Virus record (IMG/VR): IMGVR_UViG_3300033388_005284
Coordinates: 1 to 23,775 of that record
Strand: one strand, 5' to 3'
Source: a virus
DNA length: 23,775 nucleotides
The notes below the pieces were generated by a model, which ran no database searches, was not told where the DNA came from, and saw only the letters and a list, made by a program, of their open reading frames with translations. The position numbers and the translations under genes were made by a program. This document shows, in pieces, positions 1 through 8,635 of the stretch; the first letter of the stretch is position 1; the number at the start of each line of letters is the position of its first letter.

Positions 1-115
1 GGTATCGCAGCCGCATTTATTCGCAATTTATGAGATTTTGCCGGTGATTTCCTTCCTTGAATTCAGAGTGGTTGTTTCAAAATCGTGATCTATACTTTTA
101 TAGTAAAGTTGACAT
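1..115. other. Left edge, no gene recognised
   Basis: No supported coding region is seen in the first 115 bases. A short inverted repeat (CTATA, 4-base loop, TATAG) lies at 90-103. TATACT at 91-96 and TATAGT at 99-104 resemble -10 boxes but have no convincing -35 box. TTGACA at 109-114 has no good -10 box downstream. This may be a control region for the gene that follows. In lambda the cos site lies near here, but I see nothing that identifies one. Confidence 0.3.
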
Positions 116-166
116 ATGGTTGACATTCATGTGTTAATCGAAGGAAAACCAAATAGGAGAATGTTT

Positions 167-949
167 ATGTCGGGTGCAATTAAGTTAGAGATTGATCGAA
201 TACCAAGTAAAATTGATCAACTTGCGGATTTGTGTGCAATCTGGTCGGGCAGACGAAGCGAGCACGCTGATTGCGAATTAATTAGAGCGGCGATACTTAG
301 CTCAATCGAGTGCATGCCCCCTCCATCTCGTTTTATAATAAACGAGGAAAAAGAAAAGGAGGTCGAAGAGATTTTACGCGCCAGCGCGGTATCGGGAATG
401 ATATCTAGGAAAGACATGGTCGCTGCTTTTGAAAAAGAGAATGGGCATACAGAAGGTCGTACTGAAAAAGACCTTAACAAGGAGATTCTTATATCCCTCG
501 ATCTAATGACATGCGCTACTGATAAAAATAGCGGGGGTCCAGAAAGTTGTGATAACCCTCTGGGAGATGGCCGGTCAATATCAGATACTACTAAGACTTA
601 TCTATCGAGAGTTAATATTAATATTCTGGAAAAACTAGCGTCAGGCGGAAGAAAGCTTGACCTCCATGATATAGGTAGAGCTTTGGAGATTTTTTGTTTT
701 AATCTTACGGAGAGAGGGGTTAGGCTGGCTCGGATTATCGCTAAGAATAATGGGATTACAAGTAGATCTGATATTCAAGGGATGAGTAGCTCTACAAATA
801 TTTTACGCCAGCTCGCGGATCCGACTAAAATGCCATCTGTATACGCTGCCGCTGCCGCGATGTATCTTTTGTGTGAAACAGCGTCACTAGAAAATATAAT
901 TAGCGCCAGGAGTGTAGCGCAGAAGGCGATTGACGCCTCACCTATATAA
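167..949 (+). CDS. Unrecognised 260-residue protein
   Basis: I do not recognise this protein. An in-frame ATG also exists at 116, but the best ribosome binding site (AGGAG at 155-159) sits 7 bases before the ATG at 167, so I start there with MSGAIKLEID. The protein is soluble and mixed in charge, with no signal peptide or clear membrane segment. It has a charged stretch near residues 50-110 and an alanine-rich helical C-terminal region. It ends one base before the ATG of the gpZ-like gene, so it belongs to the same transcription unit as the packaging genes. It could be an accessory or regulatory protein expressed with the late operon; nothing in the sequence decides this. Confidence 0.6.
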   Translation: MSGAIKLEIDRIPSKIDQLADLCAIWSGRRSEHADCELIRAAILSSIECMPPPSRFIINEEKEKEVEEILRASAVSGMISRKDMVAAFEKENGHTEGRTEKDLNKEILISLDLMTCATDKNSGGPESCDNPLGDGRSISDTTKTYLSRVNINILEKLASGGRKLDLHDIGRALEIFCFNLTERGVRLARIIAKNNGITSRSDIQGMSSSTNILRQLADPTKMPSVYAAAAAMYLLCETASLENIISARSVAQKAIDASPI

Positions 950-950
950 A

Positions 951-1565
951 ATGACGTTTAACGTAACGTTCGATGCTGATATTGAGTCGGCTAGAAAAGA
1001 ACTGAAAAGCTACCAACGCACAGCCTTGCCGAAGGCTATCGTGAGATCGTTGAATCGTGCAGGCAAACCAACATTAACCCGTGCGAGGAGTAGCGTATCT
1101 AAAGTTACCGGCTTTCGGGCGAAAGAAATCAAGGATAAGAAATACATTTCTGATATTAAAGCCAGTAAGAATAGATTCGCTTACACAATACGCGCAAGAC
1201 GAAGAGCGCCAAATCTCAGTCATTTTCAGACAAAGTCACAGAGAAATTCAGCGTTGAGAGCGAGAGCGCTGGGTAATATGGCGAGAAAGGGAAAAACCTT
1301 TGTCCGTACCAAAACTATGGCAAAAAATTCCCAGGGGCATCAAAAAGGCTTTCTTGTCACCGTTCCTACTAAGCAAGGCCGGCGATTAGTGGTGATGAAG
1401 CGCTTAACCGCTCATCGTATGCCAATCGCTCCGATGTTCGGACCCAATCTCGCGAAAGTATTTGCCCGAGATGCAGTTCAAAGGCACTTAAAGAATAGGG
1501 CTATCGGTATTTGGAGAAGAGAGTTTCCGCGCCAATTGGAATATTATCTCAGCAGGATACGATGA
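951..1565 (+). CDS. Minor tail protein Z-like (tail completion)
   Basis: A highly basic protein of 204 residues that resembles the prophage minor tail protein Z family, which acts in tail completion in lambda. Recalled similarities are the N-terminal region with SLNRAGKPTLTRARS, which matches the family's pattern of asparagine-arginine and alanine-rich helix. The C-terminal part, MKRLTAHRMPIAPMFGP followed by a helix ending FPRQLEYYL, parallels the lambda end with its RLPKEL segment. I chose the ATG at 951, which follows the previous stop by one base and suggests reinitiation. A TTG at 930 with GAAGG just upstream is an alternative that adds seven residues. Its stop overlaps the next start as ATGA. 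Its place upstream of the terminase is unusual. Confidence 0.68.
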   Translation: MTFNVTFDADIESARKELKSYQRTALPKAIVRSLNRAGKPTLTRARSSVSKVTGFRAKEIKDKKYISDIKASKNRFAYTIRARRRAPNLSHFQTKSQRNSALRARALGNMARKGKTFVRTKTMAKNSQGHQKGFLVTVPTKQGRRLVVMKRLTAHRMPIAPMFGPNLAKVFARDAVQRHLKNRAIGIWRREFPRQLEYYLSRIR

Positions 1566-2086
1566 GCGACGGATCAGAATTCAAAGTAACGAAAAAACAT
1601 ATCGCTCATATGCTTGGCGTTGATCTGCGATCAGTCACCAACTTCCAGAATAACGCCGATCATCCATTACCCATTCACAGAAGAGAAAAGCGTGGTGGAA
1701 AGGGGCATGAATACGATACCCGTGAAGTACTTAAATGGCATGTCGCAAAAGAGATGAGAAAGTTCAGTAGTGGCTCTGGTGATGGCGAAGCAATTAACTA
1801 CGAAGATGAGCGAGCCAGGCTGACCAAAGAGCAGGCCGACGCCATGTCAATAAAAAATGAGGAGGCCCGTAGAAATCTTATTCCACGCTGGGTGCTCGAA
1901 TGGGCTCTGGAAAATATTGCATCACAAATCGCCGCAGTACTCGATAGTGTTAAGCATGAAATTAAGAAAAAAGACAAAAAAGTAAGTAGTCGCTCACTTG
2001 ATATCGTTGAATCAGCCTTAGCAAGAGGGAGGAACATTGCAGTTAGAGTTAAGCCAGATTACTCAAAGCTTGAGGGAAACAATTGA
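1562..2086 (+). CDS. Terminase small subunit, Nu1-like
   Basis: This 174-residue protein is the likely DNA-recognition subunit of the packaging terminase. Residues about 10-30 (TKKHIAHMLGVDLRSVTNFQ) form a winged helix-turn-helix of the phage Nu1 type, followed by a basic wing with HRREKRGGKGHEYD and a helix with a DTREVLKWH-like pattern. The middle and C-terminal parts are long charged helices, expected for dimerisation and large-subunit contact. The start at 1562 overlaps the preceding stop as ATGA. It lies directly upstream of, and overlaps by 50 bases, the large terminase gene, which supports the assignment. Length is close to that of lambda gpNu1 (181 residues). Confidence 0.8.
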   Translation: MSDGSEFKVTKKHIAHMLGVDLRSVTNFQNNADHPLPIHRREKRGGKGHEYDTREVLKWHVAKEMRKFSSGSGDGEAINYEDERARLTKEQADAMSIKNEEARRNLIPRWVLEWALENIASQIAAVLDSVKHEIKKKDKKVSSRSLDIVESALARGRNIAVRVKPDYSKLEGNN

Positions 2087-3968
2087 TAGCTCTGTTGAGC
2101 GAGGATTAGCTCCTTTATCTGCGAATGAGCCAATTAAGGCTGATGTGTGGGCCGATAGAAACTTTTGGTTATCCGCCGAATCGTCTGGCACCACTGGTCC
2201 GTGGACTACCAGGTCTTATCAAAAAGCCATATTAAACGCGATGTCAAATGACGATGTGCGTGTTTTAACTTTCAAGAAATCTGCCCGAGTCGGGTATACA
2301 AAATTACTTCTCATCGATATCGCTTATAAGATTGTTATCAAGCGAAGAAATCAATTAATTTACCAGCCAACCGATACTGATGCCAAAGACTTTGTGAAAG
2401 ACGAAGTGGATACGATGATTCGTGACGTACCCGTGGTTGCTGAGCTGTTAAAAGCCGATCCAGACAAGCGAAGTGGAAAAAACACGCTCGGAAAAAAGCA
2501 ATTTGTTGGCACAGTGTTGGATATCAAGGGCGGGAAGTCACCTGGTAATTATCGCCGGATGACTAAGGACGATGTTAAATACGACGAGCTGGACGCCTTC
2601 GATCCTGATATCGGTAAGGGTGAAGATAAGGGCGAGGGCTCCGCCACAAGACTTGGTGACGCCAGGACTCGCCAATCATCTTTTCCAAAATCGATTCGAG
2701 GTAGTACACCGAGTATTTTGGGCGCTTCTCAGATCGATAAATCGCTTGCAGAGGCCGATGCCGTTTTTGAGCGATACATCCCCTGTCCTCACTGTGACGA
2801 ATTCCACACACTAAAATGGCGCAACATAAAATGGACTGAAGGTGACCACAAAACAACCTATTGCGTGTGCGAGGATTGCGGTAGCCCGTATGATTACAGT
2901 GACTACGAAGGCATGGACATCAAAGGCCAGTGGCGAACCACGGACGGCATGTGGATTGATGATGATGAAATGTTTCGTTCCCCGGATGATGAATATGTGG
3001 ACCCACCTTTCCATGCTGGCTTTTTTATTTGGTCAGCTTATTCATATGATTACTCATGGCAGGAGATGGTCAGAGAATTCATTCATGCCGACAAGCAGTA
3101 CAAAGAAAATGGCGATCCCTCCGCATTAAAAACATTCTGGAATACGAATCTCGGCGAATCGTATGACATGACTGGTAAAGATAGCGGTCTGGACTGGGTT
3201 AAGCTCAAAGCAAGAGCGGAGCCGTTCAAAATGTATACGGTTCCCATGAAAGGGCTTCTTTTGTCGATGGGTGTGGATACCCAGGATGATCGCTTAGAGT
3301 ATATTCTCGATGCCTGGGGTAAAGGTCAGGAGCGGTGGACCATCGGTGCCGGTGAGCTTTATGGTGACCCGGCTATGGATGGTGTTTGGAAAGAATTAAC
3401 CCTTTTGCTTGAGCGAGAATATGAGCACGCATCAGGGGCAATGCTTCGAATATCGAGCACTGCTATTGACACTGCTGGACATAGGACGCAAGCCGTATAT
3501 AATTATTGTCGAGGAAGGCCTAACGTAATAGCCATTATTGGCCGAGGCGGAATAGGTCGACCAGTGATTGGAAGGCCAACGCTTCAGGATGTCTCTGTCA
3601 TTGGCAAGACAGTCAAAGGCGGGATTAAATTATGGTCTGTTGGTGTAGAAACAACAAAGGCGATGGTTTATGCCCGTTTTTGCTTTGAAGATAAAGGGCC
3701 AGGATACCATCACTTTCCTATCGGTCTTGACGACGAATTTTATATGCAAATTGTTTCCGAAAAATTGGTTACAAAATATAAAAATGGTATTCCAAGTCAA
3801 GTATGGACAAAGACACGAGCAAGAAATGAAAAATTTGATTGTGCAAACTATTCCTATGCCGCGGCAATTAAGTTCGGCATGGAGCGTATTGACTGGGATA
3901 GTCTGGAGGCGGATATTTTAGACCTGAAGAAAGACGAAAAATCGGAGAACTGGTATTATGGCAACTAG
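2037..3968 (+). CDS. Terminase large subunit, GpA family
   Basis: ATPase and nuclease that cuts concatemeric phage DNA and drives it into the prohead. It has 643 residues, similar to lambda gpA (641). A Walker A-like motif SARVGYTK is at 82-89, the form typical of the GpA family, and a Walker B-like YDELDAFD is at about 182-189. A cysteine cluster (C250, C253, C276, C278, C281) may form a zinc site. The nuclease domain starts around MGVDTQDDRLEY (411-422) with D414, D417 and D418. The start is TTG at 2037, preceded by a strong purine-rich binding site (GAGGGAGG at 2025-2032). It overlaps the small subunit gene by 50 bases and the gpW gene by 11 bases. Confidence 0.95.
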   Translation: MQLELSQITQSLRETIDSSVERGLAPLSANEPIKADVWADRNFWLSAESSGTTGPWTTRSYQKAILNAMSNDDVRVLTFKKSARVGYTKLLLIDIAYKIVIKRRNQLIYQPTDTDAKDFVKDEVDTMIRDVPVVAELLKADPDKRSGKNTLGKKQFVGTVLDIKGGKSPGNYRRMTKDDVKYDELDAFDPDIGKGEDKGEGSATRLGDARTRQSSFPKSIRGSTPSILGASQIDKSLAEADAVFERYIPCPHCDEFHTLKWRNIKWTEGDHKTTYCVCEDCGSPYDYSDYEGMDIKGQWRTTDGMWIDDDEMFRSPDDEYVDPPFHAGFFIWSAYSYDYSWQEMVREFIHADKQYKENGDPSALKTFWNTNLGESYDMTGKDSGLDWVKLKARAEPFKMYTVPMKGLLLSMGVDTQDDRLEYILDAWGKGQERWTIGAGELYGDPAMDGVWKELTLLLEREYEHASGAMLRISSTAIDTAGHRTQAVYNYCRGRPNVIAIIGRGGIGRPVIGRPTLQDVSVIGKTVKGGIKLWSVGVETTKAMVYARFCFEDKGPGYHHFPIGLDDEFYMQIVSEKLVTKYKNGIPSQVWTKTRARNEKFDCANYSYAAAIKFGMERIDWDSLEADILDLKKDEKSENWYYGN

Positions 3969-4182
3969 CGCACAATTAGCTATCTGGCTAGATGAGGCGG
4001 AGGCCGCGCTACATGCCTTGCAGATCGGTGAGGCTGCTGTACAGGTTAGCGGTGAAGGTCGAACAGTTATTTATAATCAGGCTAGCGTCACGGAACTCAA
4101 GCAATATATTGGGAGCCTAAAAGATCAGATCGCGGGTTATTCCTCCGCTCCAATTAGTTTAGTCCGGAATCTAGGGGGTTAG
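3958..4182 (+). CDS. Head-tail joining protein, gpW-like
   Basis: A 74-residue protein that matches the gpW family, a small connector component that sits on the portal after packaging and is needed for tail attachment. Visible family traits are a first helix with the alternating pattern DEAEAALHALQIGEA, a short beta hairpin (VQVSGEGRTVIYN), then SVTELKQYIGSLKDQI, which parallels the lambda segment before its C-terminal tail. Its position between the large terminase and portal genes is exactly that of W in lambda. It overlaps the terminase end by 11 bases and is separated by one base from the portal start. Confidence 0.88.
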   Translation: MATSAQLAIWLDEAEAALHALQIGEAAVQVSGEGRTVIYNQASVTELKQYIGSLKDQIAGYSSAPISLVRNLGG

Positions 4183-4183
4183 C

Positions 4184-5761
4184 ATGGCCAAGAAAAGTCG
4201 CGCAAAAAGAAAGGCGGCAAAGATGTCGGCCGAATCAAGTATTTACGCAGAGAACCATAATGCTGGTGGTTTTTCCATTGATGGCATTTCAAGCTGGATT
4301 CCTCAGTTAACATCGCCTGATAACGAGATGGATGGCGAGCGTGAAACGATGGTTGCTCGTCAACAGGATCTGGAACGCAATGACAGCATTGTATCAGGCC
4401 TTATTCAAACCAATGTTGATAACATACTCACCTCATCTTTCACCTTATCCTCTCGAATCGATTATCGTGCCTTGGGTTATGATAAAGAATGGGCCGATAA
4501 GAAAGGGAAGGAAATTGAGGCTTTGTGGCGCCCATATGCGGACTCAGTTGAAATGGATGCCGCTAGAATTCACAATTTTCATGGATTAACTGATCAATTT
4601 TTGCGCTCTGGCTTAACGTATGGCGAAGGCGCGGCACTTCCTCATTACATGAGGGGTCGAAAATTTAGAACAACGATTCAAATGATCGACCCAATGCGTA
4701 TAACCACGCCTATTGCTATGTCTAACGACGTTATGGTTCAAGATGGCGTGCGGATAAACACTTATGGCGAAGAGACGATGGTTTATGTCCAGAAAGCGCA
4801 TCCTGCCGACATGTATGCGATTAACGAATGGGAATCTATCCCGATGCGCAATCGGTTTGGCAGGGCTAAATTCATTCGTGCGGTTGATAGAAAGCGTGTC
4901 GGTCAGCGCAGAGGCAAACCATTAGCCACTGCAATAATGTCTTTGTTGAAAATGAGGAATAAGGCATACAACATTGAGCTTGAATCTGTTGTCGCTAATT
5001 CAATTGTCTCTGCAGTGGCACAAACCAGTATGTCTGCTGAAGATCTTGCCAGTGCTTTTGGTAATAGCGCAGATAAATTTATTGATGCGCGGAAGCAGTG
5101 GGAGCCATCGATATCGGGTGGCGGAAAAATAATTCAATTACCCCCGGGTGAGGAATTAAAACCTTTTGCGCCATCAAGACCAAATACGGCTTTCCCTTAT
5201 TTCATGGAGCAATTAGCAAAACAATTATCTACTGGCGTCAATATTCCTTATGAATTATTGATGAAAGATTTTTCAAATGTAAATTATTCCTCTGCAAGAG
5301 CAGCTTTATTGGAAGCCTGGCGATTTTTCATGAGCAAGCGCCGATGGTTGTCTGATTATTGGGCAACGCCGGTTTTCTCGCTATGGCTAGAAGAGGTTGT
5401 CGAGCGAGGATTAATTGATCTACCTGGCTTCCGGGATAACAAAACATCGTATTGCCGCGCTAGATGGATAGGCGCTGGTCGCGGCTGGGTTGATCCGGTC
5501 AAAGAGGTCAAAGCAGCTCAAATGCGTATCGAGATGGGCGTTTCGACTTACGAGGACGAATGTGCCGAGCAGGGTAAAGACTGGGAAGAAGTGTTTGAGC
5601 AGCGTTCACGCGAAAATATCTACGCTGATACTTTAGGGCTAAAACTACAGAGCGGCGTTCTTGAGAGCGTTACACCTGAATCACAAATGGAAGATGAGGA
5701 AGAAGAAAATGTCCCGAGCACTGACAAGACTGATGGCCGAAACGTGGGCAATACAACCTAG
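4184..5761 (+). CDS. Portal protein, lambda gpB family
   Basis: The 525-residue portal forms the ring at one head vertex through which DNA enters and leaves. Features of the lambda portal family are an N-terminal basic segment (KKSRAKRKAAK), the RQQDLERNDSIVSGLIQTNVDN region near residues 60-85, and a central portion with IDPMRI. The segment PYELLMKDFSNVNYSSARAALLE (about residues 355-378) is a hallmark of the family. The C-terminus is acidic (EDEEEENV) and overlaps the start of the prohead protease by 53 bases in another frame. Lambda gpB has 533 residues, so the length fits well. Confidence 0.93.
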   Translation: MAKKSRAKRKAAKMSAESSIYAENHNAGGFSIDGISSWIPQLTSPDNEMDGERETMVARQQDLERNDSIVSGLIQTNVDNILTSSFTLSSRIDYRALGYDKEWADKKGKEIEALWRPYADSVEMDAARIHNFHGLTDQFLRSGLTYGEGAALPHYMRGRKFRTTIQMIDPMRITTPIAMSNDVMVQDGVRINTYGEETMVYVQKAHPADMYAINEWESIPMRNRFGRAKFIRAVDRKRVGQRRGKPLATAIMSLLKMRNKAYNIELESVVANSIVSAVAQTSMSAEDLASAFGNSADKFIDARKQWEPSISGGGKIIQLPPGEELKPFAPSRPNTAFPYFMEQLAKQLSTGVNIPYELLMKDFSNVNYSSARAALLEAWRFFMSKRRWLSDYWATPVFSLWLEEVVERGLIDLPGFRDNKTSYCRARWIGAGRGWVDPVKEVKAAQMRIEMGVSTYEDECAEQGKDWEEVFEQRSRENIYADTLGLKLQSGVLESVTPESQMEDEEEENVPSTDKTDGRNVGNTT

Positions 5762-6935
5762 CGCCCTGCAGGATATTATTTCGGTTGCGACAGGTGAGAA
5801 TAAGAGCGTTGAAGCCGTCGCAAAAGAGTTAGGCAGAGAATTAAACAATACCTACGATGTTGAATATCGAAATGGTGTGGCGTCAATTCCCGTTACGGGC
5901 CCACTGGTGATGAAGGGCAATCTTTTTAGTAAGGTAAGTGGTTTAACATCATACAATATTATTGCCCAGGATTTTAATGTCGCGCTAAATGACGATACTG
6001 TAAAGGCGATTATATTTACAATTCATAGTCCCGGTGGAATGGTTGATGGCGTCTCTGAATTGGCTGATATGATTTATTTGGCGCGAGGGATCAAACCTAT
6101 TGTTGCTTATGTCGAGGGAATGGCGGCATCGGCAGCATATTGGATAGCTGCCGCAACAGATCGGATATATCTTCCTGATACCGCGCAAGCCGGTAATCTT
6201 GGTGCAGTGATGACGGTTGGAAAGAACGACGACGATGTTATTGAAATCGTCTCAGAGCAAACTCCTTATAAGCGTATCGATGCGGAATCAAAAGAGGGTA
6301 AAGCCCTCCTAAAAGGTCATGTAAATTACGCTGCAAGCATTTTTATTTCCAAAGTTGCACTGTATCGAGGTGTATCTGAATCCTATGTACTTGAGAATTA
6401 CGGAAAAGGTGATATGCTTATAGGTGAAAATGCTGTTAATGCAGGCCTTGCGGACGAAGTGAGTACTTACGAACATCTCATGTCATCATTGCAGGATAAC
6501 GATGCATCAGTAGCGGGAATGTCTGCAACCAAGGAAACTAAGGAGGTCATTATGGCCGATAAAAAAACGGCCTCTGCCGATGACGATGGAGTAGTGATTA
6601 CTGCCGAGGCTATTAAACCAGTCACAGTAGAAAGCATTAAAGCAAACAATCCAGAAGTTTTAGCCTCAATCACGACTGAAGCTAATTCTCGCGTTGAAGA
6701 TATTTTGACTTCAGAGCACGCGACTGGACGTGAAGTCATGGCAAAGCACTTGGCTTTTAAAACAAACATGGACGTGAAAGCGGCAACTAGCTTGCTTGAA
6801 ACTGCCCCGAAACAAACGGAAAGTTCCTTTGATGCAGCAATGCTTGAAGAGGGCAATATTGATGTCGGTGCGGGTAGCGACGTCACTCTTGAGAATGATG
6901 GATGGGATGCAGCTTTTGCAAAGGTAGGTAAATAA
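5709..6935 (+). CDS. Prohead protease (S49, gpC-like) with C-terminal scaffold
   Basis: A 408-residue S49 (SppA-like) serine protease that matures the prohead, fused to a scaffold-like tail as in lambda C. The protease core carries SPGGMVDGVSELADMI and the catalytic serine segment VEGMAASAAYWIAA. The probable catalytic lysine is in the later GKALLKGHVNYA segment. The C-terminal part from about residue 282 is alanine- and charge-rich, like scaffold proteins. I start at the ATG at 5709 (MSRALTRLMAETW), with GAGG at 5696-5699, rather than at upstream in-frame starts. It overlaps the portal gene by 53 bases and its stop overlaps the next start by one base (TAATG). Confidence 0.92.
   Translation: MSRALTRLMAETWAIQPSALQDIISVATGENKSVEAVAKELGRELNNTYDVEYRNGVASIPVTGPLVMKGNLFSKVSGLTSYNIIAQDFNVALNDDTVKAIIFTIHSPGGMVDGVSELADMIYLARGIKPIVAYVEGMAASAAYWIAAATDRIYLPDTAQAGNLGAVMTVGKNDDDVIEIVSEQTPYKRIDAESKEGKALLKGHVNYAASIFISKVALYRGVSESYVLENYGKGDMLIGENAVNAGLADEVSTYEHLMSSLQDNDASVAGMSATKETKEVIMADKKTASADDDGVVITAEAIKPVTVESIKANNPEVLASITTEANSRVEDILTSEHATGREVMAKHLAFKTNMDVKAATSLLETAPKQTESSFDAAMLEEGNIDVGAGSDVTLENDGWDAAFAKVGK
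6552..6935 (+). CDS. Nested in-frame scaffold protein (Nu3-like)
   Basis: Within the protease gene, in the same frame, an excellent ribosome binding site (AAGGAGGT at about 6540-6547) precedes an ATG at 6552. Translation from here gives a 127-residue acidic, alanine-rich product beginning MADKKTASADDDG. In lambda the scaffold Nu3 is made from an internal start within C, and the same arrangement recurs in many relatives. The strong internal binding site in the middle of a coding sequence is what I see directly; that the product acts as the scaffold is inferred from the lambda parallel. Confidence 0.75.
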   Translation: MADKKTASADDDGVVITAEAIKPVTVESIKANNPEVLASITTEANSRVEDILTSEHATGREVMAKHLAFKTNMDVKAATSLLETAPKQTESSFDAAMLEEGNIDVGAGSDVTLENDGWDAAFAKVGK

Positions 6936-7579
6936 TGACAACTTTAACGGAAACGTTCCAAGACGGCGGTTTTATTGTCTCTGAGCAGAATAAATCTTTG
7001 TCACGCGAAGCTATCACGGTTCTCTCGGGTGAAAACCTGTTGGCCGGTACGGTTCTTGGCGCGGTTGATGTCGGTTCGGCTGCTGCGGCTGCTGATGCAG
7101 GCAATACGGGTGACGGAGCCATGGGCGCGGTTACGGTCGGCGCTGGCGCATCACCGGGTGTTTACACTTTAACGATTGTTGATCCTGCCACTAATGCCGG
7201 CTCTTTCACTTTCGAAGACCCTGCTGGTGTGACGGTCGATTCGGGAACGGTTGCGGTTGCCTTTGCTGGCGGCGGTTTATCCTTCACGTTGGCTGATGGT
7301 GCTACTGATTTTGTGGCCGGTGATATTATTCGAATTACGGTTGCTGCCGGTACAGGTAAATATCGTGAATACGATCCTACCAATACCGACGGGACTGAAA
7401 CAGCTGTCGGTATTTTGTTTGCTGATGTTGATGCAAGCGCGGCAGATGCATCGGGTGTTGCAATTAAACGCCTTGCTGAAGTTAATGAATCCGAGTTGGT
7501 TTGGTTTTCTGGGGCGTCTGCTGGTCAGATCGTAACAGGTATGGCTGAGCTTGCTTTACTTACCATCATTGGACGCTAA
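6935..7579 (+). CDS. Head decoration protein, gpD-like, with inserted domain
   Basis: A 214-residue head-stabilising protein that should trimerise on the capsid surface. The N-terminal arm (TETFQDGGFIVSEQNKSLSREAITV) and C-terminal part (YDPTNTDGTETAVGILFADVDA, then LAEVNESELVWF) match the gpD/HDPD family. Between them, about residues 50-125 form a glycine- and valine-rich insert (GAVTVGAGASPGVYTLTIVD onward to DFVAGDIIRITV). Such inserts are seen in longer decoration proteins; lambda gpD has only 110 residues. It starts by a one-base overlap with the protease stop and ends 11 bases before the capsid gene. Confidence 0.88.
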   Translation: MTTLTETFQDGGFIVSEQNKSLSREAITVLSGENLLAGTVLGAVDVGSAAAAADAGNTGDGAMGAVTVGAGASPGVYTLTIVDPATNAGSFTFEDPAGVTVDSGTVAVAFAGGGLSFTLADGATDFVAGDIIRITVAAGTGKYREYDPTNTDGTETAVGILFADVDASAADASGVAIKRLAEVNESELVWFSGASAGQIVTGMAELALLTIIGR

Positions 7580-7590
7580 GGAGATATAAC

Positions 7591-8634
7591 ATGGCATCGA
7601 TGGATATTTTTAATCAAAATGCGTTCAAAATGCAGACGTTGACTGACACGCTGAATAAGCAGGATTTTCAGCCAACACTGTTGCGGTCGATGGGTCTTAC
7701 TATCCCTCGCCGCGTTCGAACCGAAGCGATTTCTGTTGAAGAAAAATCGGGCGTCTTGAGTCTTATTGCGACTTCTGAGCGTGGTGCTCCTCTTGGACAG
7801 CGCACTACAGAAAAACGCATCATCCGCGACTTCAGAACAAAGCGAATAGCCAAAGGTGATCGTATCAATGCCTCTGAAATTGCAAACGTCCGTGCGTACG
7901 GTTCTGAGACAGAATTAATGCAGGTTCAGGCCGTTGTTTCTGAACGACTTAATGGACCAGCAGGTATTATGCGTGATGTTGAGCTTACCTGGGAAAATCA
8001 GCAGTTAGGTATGATTCAAGGTATTGTGCTTGATTCTGACGGCTCAACGGTTATTAATAACTGGTATACTGAGTTCGGAGTGACTCAAGCCACTGAGCTT
8101 GATTTTGATTTGGATAATGCGACACCCGCTTCTGGCGCGGTTCGCAAGGTGTGCTCACAGGTTACGCGTCAAATGAAGCGCGCAGCAAAAGGTGCGTGGG
8201 TCGAGGGTCGAACAGGTGTTGTTGGACTCTGTGGTGATGCGTTTTGGGATGATTTAACGGCCCATGCCGAGGTTCGTACTACGTTCCTTAATACGCAGGA
8301 AGCAAGAGATCTCCGTGAAGGCCATGGAGAGCCTTTCGAGAAATTTCGTTACGGTGGCATTACTTGGATTAACTACCAAGGCACTGATGATAATTCAGAG
8401 GTTGCAATCGCCACTAATGAAGCCAAATTTTTCCCAGTTAATGCGCCTGGTGCATTTATAGCGGGTTATAGTCCTGGTGAATGGTTTGACGTGGTCAACA
8501 CTCCTGGTAATGACGTTTACAGCATGATCGTTCCTGATCGTGATCGTAATATGTTTGTGGATGTTGAAGTTTACAGCTACCCATTATTCATGTGCACTCG
8601 ACCAGCTATGCTTCAAAGAGGTAAGCGAACTTAA
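7591..8634 (+). CDS. Major capsid protein, gpE family
   Basis: At 347 residues this is close to lambda gpE (341), and it has an HK97-type fold by family. Recognisable features are the N-terminal MDIFNQNAFKMQTLTDTLNK, the segment GLTIPRRVRTEAISVEEKSG, and the C-terminal half with FEKFRYGGITWINYQG. The region with NAPGAFIAGYSPGEWFDVVNTPG followed by YSYPLFMCTRPAML is also characteristic of the family. The gene has the strongest ribosome binding site of the cluster (AAGGAGATATAAC before the ATG), as expected for the most abundant structural protein. It lies directly after the decoration gene. Confidence 0.95.
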   Translation: MASMDIFNQNAFKMQTLTDTLNKQDFQPTLLRSMGLTIPRRVRTEAISVEEKSGVLSLIATSERGAPLGQRTTEKRIIRDFRTKRIAKGDRINASEIANVRAYGSETELMQVQAVVSERLNGPAGIMRDVELTWENQQLGMIQGIVLDSDGSTVINNWYTEFGVTQATELDFDLDNATPASGAVRKVCSQVTRQMKRAAKGAWVEGRTGVVGLCGDAFWDDLTAHAEVRTTFLNTQEARDLREGHGEPFEKFRYGGITWINYQGTDDNSEVAIATNEAKFFPVNAPGAFIAGYSPGEWFDVVNTPGNDVYSMIVPDRDRNMFVDVEVYSYPLFMCTRPAMLQRGKRT

Positions 8635-8635
8635 T

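Noticed and set aside
1-115. cos site
   Set aside because: Expected near here by comparison with lambda, but no recognisable cohesive-end or terminase-binding repeats could be identified by eye.
116-166. Longer N-terminus for the first gene
   Set aside because: The ATG at 116 lacks a ribosome binding site, while the ATG at 167 has AGGAG at ideal spacing.
6467-6886. 139-residue minus-strand frame in the protease/scaffold gene
   Set aside because: It mirrors the well-supported + strand gene, has serine-rich low-complexity content and no binding site of its own.
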